Below, piece after piece: positions 56,389 through 63,328 of a DNA stretch of 63,328 bases (positions are counted from its first letter, which is position 1; each line of letters starts with the position of its first letter). The DNA lies in contig DELY01000035.1 in the NCBI GenBank assembly GCA_002354655.1, positions 1 through 63,328 of the forward strand, in the 5' to 3' direction. The translations under genes and the position numbers were made by a program. The stretch is from Pseudomonas sp. UBA2684. GTDB lineage: Bacteria > Pseudomonadota > Gammaproteobacteria > Pseudomonadales > Pseudomonadaceae. The notes under the pieces are model-generated. The model saw nothing but the letters and a program-made list of their open reading frames with translations, searched no databases and had not been told where the DNA came from.

Positions 56389-56886
56389 ATGATTGAACGC
56401 CTGTCTTCCCGTACCCCCCAGCAAGCCTTGGCCGCATTACTCGAACGTTATGCCCCCAAACGCCTGCTGCTGATCGGCGCCAGCGAACTGCCGGCGCTCG
56501 GCGCATTCCAGGCGGTGCATAGCGATTGCCAGATTGCCCACGCCCCGGCTGGCGCGCTGCCAGCAGAGCTGGCGGCACAGCGCTTCGACCTCGCCCTGGT
56601 GGTCGACTGCCTCGAACACCTGCCTAAACGCAGCGGGCTGGAGTTGCTGGGCGGCATCCGCAACCTCAATGCCAGCCGCATGGCCGTGCTGGTCGACCTA
56701 CAAGCCTGCGCCTGGCAAGACACCGATTTCTTCGCCCTGGCCCTGCAAGTCAACGAGCGTTTCCAGCGCGGCGAACAGACCCTCAGCCTGTTCACCTACG
56801 ACCTGCTCGACTACAAACAGGTGCCGGACTGGCTCAACGCCAAGTTCTGGGCCAACCCGGAGATGTTCGGGAAGTACTGGTGGTGA
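56389..56886 (+). CDS. Methyltransferase-like protein (DUF6231-type)
   Basis: 165 aa, ATG at 56389 with GAGG seven bases upstream. A degenerate class I SAM-methyltransferase outline is visible: [20 protein letters not shown] in place of the glycine-rich motif I, then [20 protein letters not shown] at motif IV. The SAM-binding glycines are mostly lost, so catalytic activity is doubtful. C-terminal [19 protein letters not shown] is conserved in relatives. Possibly cotranscribed with the YchJ gene, four bases away. Confidence 0.75.
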   Translation: MIERLSSRTPQQALAALLERYAPKRLLLIGASELPALGAFQAVHSDCQIAHAPAGALPAELAAQRFDLALVVDCLEHLPKRSGLELLGGIRNLNASRMAVLVDLQACAWQDTDFFALALQVNERFQRGEQTLSLFTYDLLDYKQVPDWLNAKFWANPEMFGKYWW

Positions 56887-56890
56887 TGAA

Positions 56891-57379
56891 ATGAGCGCAG
56901 CTAATCACGACGCGCCACCAAGCTGCCCGTGCGCCAGCGGCAACCCGCTGCACGCATGCTGCGGGCGTTATCACGCCGGCATCCCGGCACCCAGCGCGGA
57001 AAGCCTGATGCGCTCGCGCTACAGCGCCTATGTGCTGGGCCTGATCGATTACTTGCTGGCCACCACTCTACCGGCGCAACAAGCCGGCCTGGATCGCGCA
57101 GCGATCGGCGCCTGGAGCGCGCAGAGCAGTTGGCGGGGCCTGGAGGTAGAAAGCAGCGAACTGCTCGGCGGGCAACCCGAACACGCATTCGTGACGTTTA
57201 CCGCCCGCTGGCACGATGCCAGCGGCGAACATGCTCACCGCGAACGCTCTGCCTTCGTCCAGCACGACACGCGCTGGTACTTCATCGACCCCACGGTGGC
57301 CATGCACAGCGGCCGCAACGATCCCTGCCCCTGCGGCAGCGGGCAAAAGTTCAAGAAGTGCTGCGCGGGATTTGTTTGA
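56891..57379 (+). CDS. YchJ family protein (UPF0225) with two SEC-C motifs
   Basis: 162 aa from the ATG at 56891 ([20 protein letters not shown]). An N-terminal SEC-C zinc motif ([13 protein letters not shown], about 12-24), the NTF2-like YchJ core ([51 protein letters not shown]), and a second SEC-C motif at the C-terminus ([17 protein letters not shown]). Cytoplasmic; function not established. It follows the methyltransferase-like gene closely. Confidence 0.92.
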   Translation: MSAANHDAPPSCPCASGNPLHACCGRYHAGIPAPSAESLMRSRYSAYVLGLIDYLLATTLPAQQAGLDRAAIGAWSAQSSWRGLEVESSELLGGQPEHAFVTFTARWHDASGEHAHRERSAFVQHDTRWYFIDPTVAMHSGRNDPCPCGSGQKFKKCCAGFV

Positions 57380-57407
57380 GGCCTTCCGAAGCAGGCCTGA
57401 AGACCGA

Positions 57408-57965
57408 TTATTCCTGCAATTTCAGGTGCGAGATGTCCGGTGCGGGGCCAGCGGGGGCGGCTTTCTCCTGGCCCATGTCGCTGCCGGCCGGGGCCAGGCT
57501 GAACTGCGAGAGATCCAGCGGCGGCGCTTGCGGCGCGGGCTTGTCGTCCTGCAAATCGTCACCGAGCGGAGCGATGCCGAAATCCGGGGCATCCACCGCG
57601 GCAAAGGCCGCCATGTACTCATCGCGCGGTGCGACATGCAAACGACCACGCGCGCTATCGGCAGGTGCTGCGGGCCTCAGCTCAGGTGCTGGTGGCGCAG
57701 CGGGCGGCGGTGCCAATGCAATGTCCTCAACCGCCTGCACCATCGCCTGCACCTCGACCAAGGCCCCTGCCCGCTCCAGGGTCGCGCGGTATTTTTCCGC
57801 ACCGGCCGCATCCAGGTTGTTCTTGATCACGATGCGCCGCCCAGAGAACAGCAGGGCAATACGCTGAGCGTCGGCCTGGAACAACTTGGCCAGGTTAGTC
57901 TTGACCAGCTCCAACTGGGCACCCGGCACCAATTGCCCGGCAAAGGCGATCTCGTAACTAGCCAT
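57408..57965 (-). CDS. Conserved hypothetical protein, domain plus Pro/Ala-rich linker
   Basis: Family not recognised. 185 aa from the ATG at 57965 with AGGAG seven bases upstream. Residues about 1-75 form a compact, probably alpha/beta domain (YEIAFAGQLVPGAQLELVKT; IALLFSGRRIVIKNNLDAAG), followed by about 110 residues of low complexity rich in Pro, Ala and Asp (APPPAAPPAPELRPAAPADS), with short hydrophobic islands (DEYMAAFAAVD; LDLSQFSLAPAGSDM) that look like peptide ligands. No signal or membrane segment. It converges on the ychJ gene with 28 bases between. Confidence 0.72.
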   Translation of the reverse strand: MASYEIAFAGQLVPGAQLELVKTNLAKLFQADAQRIALLFSGRRIVIKNNLDAAGAEKYRATLERAGALVEVQAMVQAVEDIALAPPPAAPPAPELRPAAPADSARGRLHVAPRDEYMAAFAAVDAPDFGIAPLGDDLQDDKPAPQAPPLDLSQFSLAPAGSDMGQEKAAPAGPAPDISHLKLQE

Positions 57966-58077
57966 GGTCACACTCCTGTCCTAATCGATGCTCAGTATGG
58001 CGCAGGTTTTTTTCCGCTCACAACACGTTGCAGCCAAGCAGTTGCTTGTTACACTGGGGCGTCCTTCGGAGTATGAA

Positions 58078-58575
58078 ATGGTTTCTCAGGCGCAAACGAT
58101 AAGAATTCTCAGCCTATTGATGTTTTTGGGTCTGCTTTCAGGCCTCAGCGGATGTTCCACCTGGATGACGGGTGGTTTTGAAGACCCCGACGTCCGCCTG
58201 ATTAAAGTCAATGTGATCAAGGCCAAGCTGCTCGAGCAGCGCTTCGTCCTGCGCTTTCGCATCGACAACCCCAACGACATGAGCCTGCCGGTACGCGGCC
58301 TCGACTACGTGGTCCACCTCAACGAGGTGAAACTGGCCGAGGGCGAGTCCGATGCGTGGTTCACCGTACCCGCCCATGGCCACCACGAATTCGATGTGCC
58401 AGTGCGCACCAACCTCTGGCGGCACGTGCGGCAAATCGTCAAATTGCTGGAAAAACCCGAAGAGCCGATCCGCTATCGCCTGGTCGGCGAAGTAAAAACC
58501 GGCTTGTTGTTCGGACGCAGCGTGCACATGTCGCGCAATGGCGAGATAATTCCCGGCGATTTCATCCCGGAGTAA
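58078..58575 (+). CDS. LEA type 2 (WHy-domain) lipoprotein
   Basis: 165 aa from the ATG at 58078 (MVSQAQTIRILSLLMFLGLL). Lipobox LSGC, lipidated C26. The remainder is one WHy/LEA2 domain (VNVIKAKLLEQRFVLRFRID, then NPNDMSLPVRGLDYVVHLNE), a fold shared with plant desiccation and hypersensitive-response proteins. The role in bacteria is uncertain, presumably periplasmic envelope protection. The SEC-C gene starts six bases downstream. Confidence 0.87.
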   Translation: MVSQAQTIRILSLLMFLGLLSGLSGCSTWMTGGFEDPDVRLIKVNVIKAKLLEQRFVLRFRIDNPNDMSLPVRGLDYVVHLNEVKLAEGESDAWFTVPAHGHHEFDVPVRTNLWRHVRQIVKLLEKPEEPIRYRLVGEVKTGLLFGRSVHMSRNGEIIPGDFIPE

Positions 58576-58581
58576 CCTCGC

Positions 58582-58791
58582 ATGACCCAGCAACCCCACG
58601 TCCATGGCCCCGACTGCAACCACGATCACGATCACGATCACCAACATGATCATGACCACGGTCACGTGCACGGCCCACATTGCAACCATGACCATCAGGA
58701 GCCAGTGCGTAACGCCCTGAAGGATGTGGGCCGCAACGACCCGTGCCCATGCGGCAGCCAAAAGAAATTCAAGAAATGCCACGGCGCCTGA
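58582..58791 (+). CDS. Histidine-rich SEC-C metal-binding protein
   Basis: 69 aa. Fifteen histidines, fourteen of them in residues 6-38, alternating with aspartate ([14 protein letters not shown]) and bracketed by two copies of HVHGPxCNHDH (6-18 region and 28-38). The C-terminal part is a complete SEC-C zinc motif [17 protein letters not shown]. The His tract should bind several Ni2+, Zn2+ or Co2+ ions. Between the LEA2 lipoprotein and DUF2489 genes with gaps of only six and seven bases, so these three are one operon. Metal storage or delivery is inference. Confidence 0.85.
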   Translation: MTQQPHVHGPDCNHDHDHDHQHDHDHGHVHGPHCNHDHQEPVRNALKDVGRNDPCPCGSQKKFKKCHGA

Positions 58792-58798
58792 CGCGCCG

Positions 58799-59263
58799 AT
58801 GAGTAACCTCAATGTGTTTTTCCTGCTGATCGGCGGCGTGCTGGTGGTAGCGCTTGCGCTATACGCCTTGCAGCTCTGGCGCCGTGTCTGGGCGCAACAG
58901 CGCGATCATGCCCAGGTAGCCCTGGAACGCCGCACGCGCTTGGGCGGCGACTTGCAACTCCTCGCCGGCAGCCTGCTCGACGGTCAGTTGCCGTTGATCG
59001 AAGGCGCGATCCGCATCAAGGTGCTGCTCGACAACTACGACAGCGTGCTGAGCCAAGACCAGCACTGCCTGGTGTTTCATCAACTGTTCGAAGCCACCGC
59101 CCACGTGCCGACCCATGCCGATTGGCAGGCACTGGATAAAGCGGCGCGGCGCCAGCACGAGAAACACTTCAACGAATTGGAGTTACAGCACAAGGCGGCC
59201 GCCCGTACAGCCGCACGCTGGTTACTCGACGAAGGCCTGCACGCCTTGCCCAAACGCGCCTGA
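58799..59263 (+). CDS. DUF2489-like membrane-anchored protein
   Basis: 154 aa from the ATG at 58799 (MSNLNVFFLLIGGVLVVALA). One N-terminal helix (about 5-27), then a cytoplasmic helical domain (LGGDLQLLAGSLLDGQLPLI; EGAIRIKVLLDNYDSVLSQD; LVFHQLFEATAHVPTHADW) matching DUF2489. No function known. Last gene of the LEA2/SEC-C/DUF2489 run. Confidence 0.82.
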   Translation: MSNLNVFFLLIGGVLVVALALYALQLWRRVWAQQRDHAQVALERRTRLGGDLQLLAGSLLDGQLPLIEGAIRIKVLLDNYDSVLSQDQHCLVFHQLFEATAHVPTHADWQALDKAARRQHEKHFNELELQHKAAARTAARWLLDEGLHALPKRA

Positions 59264-59424
59264 ACCTCTTGCCAGGCGCCCTGCCGCTCTCTACCTTACG
59301 CGCGGGCCAACGGGTCAGCCGCCAGGCTTAAAAACTGGCTGACCGACGGGCTCACGCTGCTAGGCTGTTGGGCGGCGCACTTATTCATCGACCCGTCATT
59401 TTCCTGCGTTCGCAAGGAGCCCGC

Positions 59425-61962
59425 ATGCTAGCGCGCGCGTTTCGCCCCATGACCCTTCTGAGCCTCGCCGCCGTGTTGACCGCTGGCGTGGCGCTCAGCG
59501 GTTGCCAGTCGTTTCTCAACAGCCGCTACAGCGCCAGCGTGCCCCCGGACCAAGGCATTGTCCGCGTCCAGGGCCTGGCACAGAGCGTGGTGGTGCGGCG
59601 CAATGCCCTGGGCATGCCGCTGATCGAAACCACCACCTTCCATGACGCGCTGTTCACCCTCGGCTACGTGCACGCCAGCGACCGCCTCAGCCAGATGGTC
59701 GGCCTGCGTCTGATGGCCGAAGGCCGGCTGGCGGAAATGGCCGGCCCCGGCGTGCTGGAAATGGACCGCTTCATGCGTGCGGTCAACCTGAAGAAAAGCG
59801 CCGAGGTGCTCTATAAGGAAGCCTCGCCGCGCCTGAAACGCTTCTTCGAGGTGTATGCCCGCGGCGTCAACGCCTACCTGTTCCAGTACCGCGACAAACT
59901 GCCGATGGACCTCGCCGAGTCCGGCTACCGGCCGCCCTACTGGAAACCGGAAGACTCGGTGCTGGTGTTCTGCCTGCTGAACTTTGGCCTGGCGGTCAAC
60001 CTGCAAGAAGAGATCGCCGCCCTGGTACTGGAGCAGAAAGTCGGCAGCGAGCAACTCGCCTGGCTGCTGCCAACCTACCCGGACGAACCGCTGCCCTTCG
60101 AAGAGGCGGCCAAGCTCAAGGGCTTGGCTCTGCGCGGGCAAATCGCCGGCCTGGACGCAGTGAACAAGGCTGCCAGCCAGTTCGCCGACGCCCACATGCT
60201 GGGCGTTGCCGCGTCCAACAACTGGGCCATCGCCCCGCAGCGCAGCCGTAGCGGCAAGAGCCTGCTGGCCAACGACACCCACCTACCGCTGTCGATGCCC
60301 TCTGCCTGGAACTTCGTGCATATCCGCTCGCCGAAACTCCAGGCCGCCGGCGTCTCGATTGCCGGTGTGCCGGCGATAGTCGCCGGTTTCAACGGCAAAC
60401 TGGGCTGGGGCATGACCATGGTCATGGGCGACAACCAGGACCTGTTTCTGGAGAAGGTCAAACGCGAAGGCGGCCGCCTGTACTACCAGGCCGATGGCAA
60501 ATGGCTGGCCGCCCAGGAGCGCCAGGAAACCTTCTTCATCAAGGGCCAGCGACCGATTCGCGAAACCCTCTACGAAACCCGTCATGGCCCGCTGCTCAAC
60601 TCCGTGCTGGGAGAACGCAAGCACATGCTGCAACCCATGCAGCTCAGCAGCGGCTACGGCCTGGCCTTGCAGACCACGCAATTCGAAGCGGACAAAACCC
60701 TCGACGCGTTCTTCGACCTGTCTCGCGCGCAATCGGTGGAACAGGCCTTCGAGGCCACCCGCGAAGTGCGTGCCATGCCGCTGAACATTGTCTTTGCCGA
60801 CGCTCAGCACATCGGCTGGCAGGTCACCGGGCGTTTTCCCAATCGTCGCGAAGGCCTCGGCCTGCTGCCCTCGCCAGGCTGGGACAGCCGCTACGAGTGG
60901 GACGGCTTCGCCGACCCGATGCTGCACCCCTACGACCAGGACCCACAGCAAGGCTGGCTGGGCACCGCCAACCACCGCACCGTACCGCGCGGCTATGGCA
61001 TGCAGCTGTCCAATTCCTGGTTCTATCCAGAACGCTATGAGCGCCTGGCGCAGCTGGCCGGCAGCGGCAAGCACGACACGCAAAGCATGATCGCCATGCA
61101 GTACGACCAGACCTCGCCGTTCGTCGCCAAGCTGCAAGCCATGTTCGAAGCGCCGGGCATGGCCGAATCACTGCAACAAGCCATCGACGCATTGCCCGAG
61201 GCGCAACCTGGCAAAGCGCGGGAAGCCTTGAGTCGGCTGATGGCCTTCGACGGCAAGCTCGCGGCCACCTCGGCGGATGCCGCGCTGTACGGCGCCTTTC
61301 TACATGAAAGCGCGCGACAGACCTTCCTCGACGAACTCGGCCCGGACACCAGCCCGGCCTGGAAAGCCCTGGTGGAAACCGCCAACAGCTCCTACTCGGC
61401 ACAGGCCGATCACCTGCTCGGCCGCGACGACAGCCCATTCTGGGACGACGTGCGCACCAGCGACAAAGAGGACAAACCGGCGATCCTGGCGCGCAGCCTG
61501 GCAGCGGCCGTGACCTTTGCCGAAACCCAGCTGGGCAATGACCGCACAGCCTGGCAATGGGGCAAGCTGCATCAATACCACTGGGTCACCGAAACCACCC
61601 AACTGGCGCAGTACATGAGCGCCAGTCAGCGTGCCGGTATCAATTCACTGAAGAGCTACCTCGATCGCGGCCCCTACCCGGCGGGCGGCGACCACAGCAC
61701 CTTGAACGTCTCGGCCTACCACTGGGGCCAGGACTTCGATACCTGGCTGATCCCGGCCATGCGCATCGTCGTCGACTTCGGCCGCGACGAACCGCTGATC
61801 GGCCTGAACAGCTCGGGGCAGTCCGGCAACCCGGCGAGCGCGCACTACGCCGACGGTATCGACGCCTGGCTGAAGGGGCGCTACATGAGCTTCCCGTTCC
61901 AGTCGCAGAACCTGGAAAAGGTCTACGGCAACAAGCGCCTGCTGCTGATGCCGGGGAAATGA
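59425..61962 (+). CDS. quiP: Penicillin acylase-family acyl-homoserine lactone acylase QuiP
   Basis: Ntn-hydrolase that removes acyl chains from N-acyl-homoserine lactones; P. aeruginosa QuiP lets cells grow on long-chain signals and quench quorum sensing. 845 aa from the ATG at 59425 with AAGGAG. Lipobox LSGC, lipidated C27, so membrane-attached in the periplasm. After an alpha-chain of about 235 residues, the autoprocessing serine is S264 in [12 protein letters not shown], the nucleophile of the beta chain, with [15 protein letters not shown] downstream. Length and position match PAO1 quiP as I recall. Single gene with its own terminator. Confidence 0.9.
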   Translation: MLARAFRPMTLLSLAAVLTAGVALSGCQSFLNSRYSASVPPDQGIVRVQGLAQSVVVRRNALGMPLIETTTFHDALFTLGYVHASDRLSQMVGLRLMAEGRLAEMAGPGVLEMDRFMRAVNLKKSAEVLYKEASPRLKRFFEVYARGVNAYLFQYRDKLPMDLAESGYRPPYWKPEDSVLVFCLLNFGLAVNLQEEIAALVLEQKVGSEQLAWLLPTYPDEPLPFEEAAKLKGLALRGQIAGLDAVNKAASQFADAHMLGVAASNNWAIAPQRSRSGKSLLANDTHLPLSMPSAWNFVHIRSPKLQAAGVSIAGVPAIVAGFNGKLGWGMTMVMGDNQDLFLEKVKREGGRLYYQADGKWLAAQERQETFFIKGQRPIRETLYETRHGPLLNSVLGERKHMLQPMQLSSGYGLALQTTQFEADKTLDAFFDLSRAQSVEQAFEATREVRAMPLNIVFADAQHIGWQVTGRFPNRREGLGLLPSPGWDSRYEWDGFADPMLHPYDQDPQQGWLGTANHRTVPRGYGMQLSNSWFYPERYERLAQLAGSGKHDTQSMIAMQYDQTSPFVAKLQAMFEAPGMAESLQQAIDALPEAQPGKAREALSRLMAFDGKLAATSADAALYGAFLHESARQTFLDELGPDTSPAWKALVETANSSYSAQADHLLGRDDSPFWDDVRTSDKEDKPAILARSLAAAVTFAETQLGNDRTAWQWGKLHQYHWVTETTQLAQYMSASQRAGINSLKSYLDRGPYPAGGDHSTLNVSAYHWGQDFDTWLIPAMRIVVDFGRDEPLIGLNSSGQSGNPASAHYADGIDAWLKGRYMSFPFQSQNLEKVYGNKRLLLMPGK

Positions 61963-62040
61963 TGACCGTTCGTCGGCCGCGGATGAACCAATTCGCCGGC
62001 CCGCCGCTCAGAGCTAGTGGACTTACTCCATAGATCATCA

Positions 62041-62072
62041 CTTTTAGGGCGCTTACTAGCGCCCTTTCTTTT
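62041..62072 (+). terminator. Terminator of quiP
   Basis: AGGGCGC (62046-62052) with GCGCCCT (62059-62065), loop TTACTA, followed by TTCTTTT; about 80 bases after the stop. Confidence 0.88.
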
Positions 62073-62096
62073 GCCCACAGGATTCTCCTCGCGCAC

Positions 62097-62122
62097 AAAA
62101 AAGCCGGGCAAATGCCCGGCCT
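62097..62122 (-). terminator. Terminator of dcd
   Basis: AAAAAAGCCGGGCA-AA-TGCCCGGCC; read on the minus strand it ends in six T, about 25 bases after the dcd stop. Confidence 0.88.
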
Positions 62123-62147
62123 TCTTCATCGATCGACTGCCCGCGAC

Positions 62148-62714
62148 TCACGCCTTGGGCAGGGTCACTCCCAGTTGGCCCTGGTACTTGCCGCCGCGAT
62201 CCTTGTAGGACACTTCACAGGCCTCGTCAGATTGCAGGAACAGCATCTGCGCCACACCTTCGTTGGCGTAGATCTTCGCCGGCAGCGTGGTGGTGTTGGA
62301 GAATTCCAGAGTCACGTGGCCTTCCCATTCCGGCTCCAGCGGGGTGACGTTGACGATGATGCCGCAACGCGCGTAGGTGCTCTTGCCCAGGCAAATGGTC
62401 AGCACGTCGCGGGGGATGCGGAAGAACTCCACGGTGCGCGCCAGGGCGAAGGAGTTCGGCGGAATGATGCACACATCGCTTTTGACATCGACGAAGCTTT
62501 TTTCATCGAAATTCTTCGGGTCGACGGTGGCCGAATTGATGTTGGTGAACACCTTGAATTCGTCGGCGCAACGCACGTCATAGCCGTAACTGGACACACC
62601 GTAGGAGATCAGCCGCTCGCTGCCTTCCATGCGTACCTGGCGCTCGACGAAAGGCTCGATCATGCCGTGCTCTTGGGCCATGCGACGAATCCATTTATCC
62701 GATTTGATGCTCAT
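62148..62714 (-). CDS. dcd: dCTP deaminase
   Basis: Converts dCTP to dUTP, the precursor of dTTP. 188 aa, the usual length. It opens [20 protein letters not shown], has [20 protein letters not shown], the catalytic E in [20 protein letters not shown]-type region followed by [20 protein letters not shown], and the DUT-like C-terminus. Trimer; cytoplasmic. Divergent from the cold-shock gene. Confidence 0.96.
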   Translation of the reverse strand: MSIKSDKWIRRMAQEHGMIEPFVERQVRMEGSERLISYGVSSYGYDVRCADEFKVFTNINSATVDPKNFDEKSFVDVKSDVCIIPPNSFALARTVEFFRIPRDVLTICLGKSTYARCGIIVNVTPLEPEWEGHVTLEFSNTTTLPAKIYANEGVAQMLFLQSDEACEVSYKDRGGKYQGQLGVTLPKA

Positions 62715-63037
62715 GGCAGGCGTCCTGAATAAGCTGGTGGTGAAAAAGTGAGCGCATCTTACCGGGGCCGGCGGTACGGTTCAAAGCCTGTTGACGGACG
62801 TTGCCGCGCAGGCGCCCATTACTCCGCTAGTCACTAAATAACAGAAAGCTGCACAGAGCATTCGCGCTTAGCGTTAAAAACGCGTATGGTGCCCCCACTG
62901 TGCTGCATGTGTCACCGCGAATCGCTACTTGATGCCTAGATTTCGATCCAAACATCGTCCGACTCCTAGTACTCGTTGCACTCAGTCCCGGCCTGGGTTT
63001 TTCCAGGGCTGTTATTAATATTGTTAGGAGACATCAC
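62715..63037. other. Divergent dcd/cspA upstream region with long cold-shock leader
   Basis: About 320 bases without a gene. The right part should include the long 5' leader usual for cspA mRNAs; TTGTTAGGAGACATCAC at 63020-63037 holds the ribosome site (TAGGAG). A short hairpin, GCGTT-AAA-AACGC, lies near 62870. I could not place a convincing -35/-10 pair or a canonical cold-shock box by eye. Confidence 0.5.
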
Positions 63038-63247
63038 ATGTCGAATCGTCAGAATGGCACCGTTAAGTGGTTCAACGATGAAAAAGGCTACGGCTTCATC
63101 ACCCCGCAATCCGGTGACGACCTGTTTGTACACTTCAAAGCTATCCAGAGCGATGGCTTCAAGAGCCTGAAAGAAGGCCAGCAAGTTACTTTCGTGGCCA
63201 CCCGTGGTCAGAAAGGCATGCAGGCTGAGGAAGTTCAGGTTGTATAA
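63038..63247 (+). CDS. capB: Cold-shock protein (CapB/CspA family)
   Basis: 69 aa single cold-shock domain that binds single-stranded RNA and DNA and melts structures at low temperature. RNP1 is KGYGFITP and RNP2 is DLFVHF, both intact. The near-complete identity in feel to P. aeruginosa CapB ([16 protein letters not shown]... [10 protein letters not shown]) supports the symbol, but pseudomonads have several such paralogues. AGGAG eight bases before the ATG. A strong terminator follows. Confidence 0.93.
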   Translation: MSNRQNGTVKWFNDEKGYGFITPQSGDDLFVHFKAIQSDGFKSLKEGQQVTFVATRGQKGMQAEEVQVV

Positions 63248-63266
63248 CCTGATCTAACCTAGCTGC

Positions 63267-63299
63267 AAAAAGAGCCCCGCCATGTGCGGGGCTTTTTTG
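63267..63299 (+). terminator. Terminator of the cold-shock gene
   Basis: AGCCCCGC (63273-63280) with GCGGGGCT (63285-63292), loop CATG, A run before and six T after. Confidence 0.94.
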
Positions 63300-63328
63300 T
63301 GGGCGCTGTCCCGTCCTGAATAAGGTTT

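Overview
The window is a GC-rich (about 60-65% by eye) chromosomal segment from a Pseudomonas-type gammaproteobacterium. Evidence: the hda-purM-purN-rof-mazG-relA-rlmD-cysM-gacS-dinB-rimO order, the pha/sha antiporter-glycerate-pdxH-dinG-quiP order, GacS, QuiP and CapB-like sequences. From memory, both blocks resemble P. aeruginosa PAO1 (roughly PA0916-PA0948 and PA1032-PA1059), but gene content differs enough (no pirA, extra CoA-transferase operon here, different accessory genes) that it is another species. No rRNA, phage, complete insertion sequence or CRISPR array is visible.

Layout. 1-3109: ketone-body/short-chain acyl-CoA operon (CoA-transferase A and B, thiolase cut by the window edge) with a divergent LysR regulator. 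3119-9781: hda and a PerM-family permease, DUF2066, purMN, DUF3108, Rof, DUF2058. 9890-17782: mazG, relA, rlmD, cysM and a two-component pair resembling PirRS but without its receptor gene. 17901-23049: gacS, two small genes, dinB, a zinc-ribbon membrane protein. 23275-23624: two initiator tRNA genes, each with its own promoter and terminator. 23717-25748: cytochrome b561 and rimO. 25933-34299: an accessory stretch between the two conserved blocks, with small DUF proteins, a GAPDH-family enzyme, a FAD oxidoreductase, a LysR/SDR pair, a decayed PLP-enzyme gene and an EamA permease. 34583-40304: seven-subunit-type cation/proton antiporter (A and B fused). 40650-45018: glycine-zipper lipoprotein and a glycerate/sugar-diacid module (kinase, GntP permease, CdaR-type regulator). 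45107-52511: pdxH, OmpA-like lipoprotein, serine hydrolase, agarase-like glycosidase, dinG. 52663-61962: envelope and metal-motif proteins of poorly known function (collagen-like protein, two OmpA lipoproteins, SEC-C proteins, LEA2 lipoprotein) ending in the quiP acylase gene. 62148-63247: dcd and a cold-shock protein.

How the genes connect: RelA (alarmone synthesis), GacS (Gac/Rsm switch) and QuiP (acyl-homoserine-lactone turnover) all act on stationary-phase and population-level control. purMN, mazG, dcd and dinB/dinG concern nucleotide supply, pool cleaning and DNA maintenance. The 40-46 kb module takes up and phosphorylates glycerate. Noteworthy non-coding structure: a dispersed family of GTAGG...GGGTT inverted repeats, two MITE-like elements whose termini form the stop codons of the genes they follow, and tRNA promoters whose predicted +1 is the mature tRNA 5' end.
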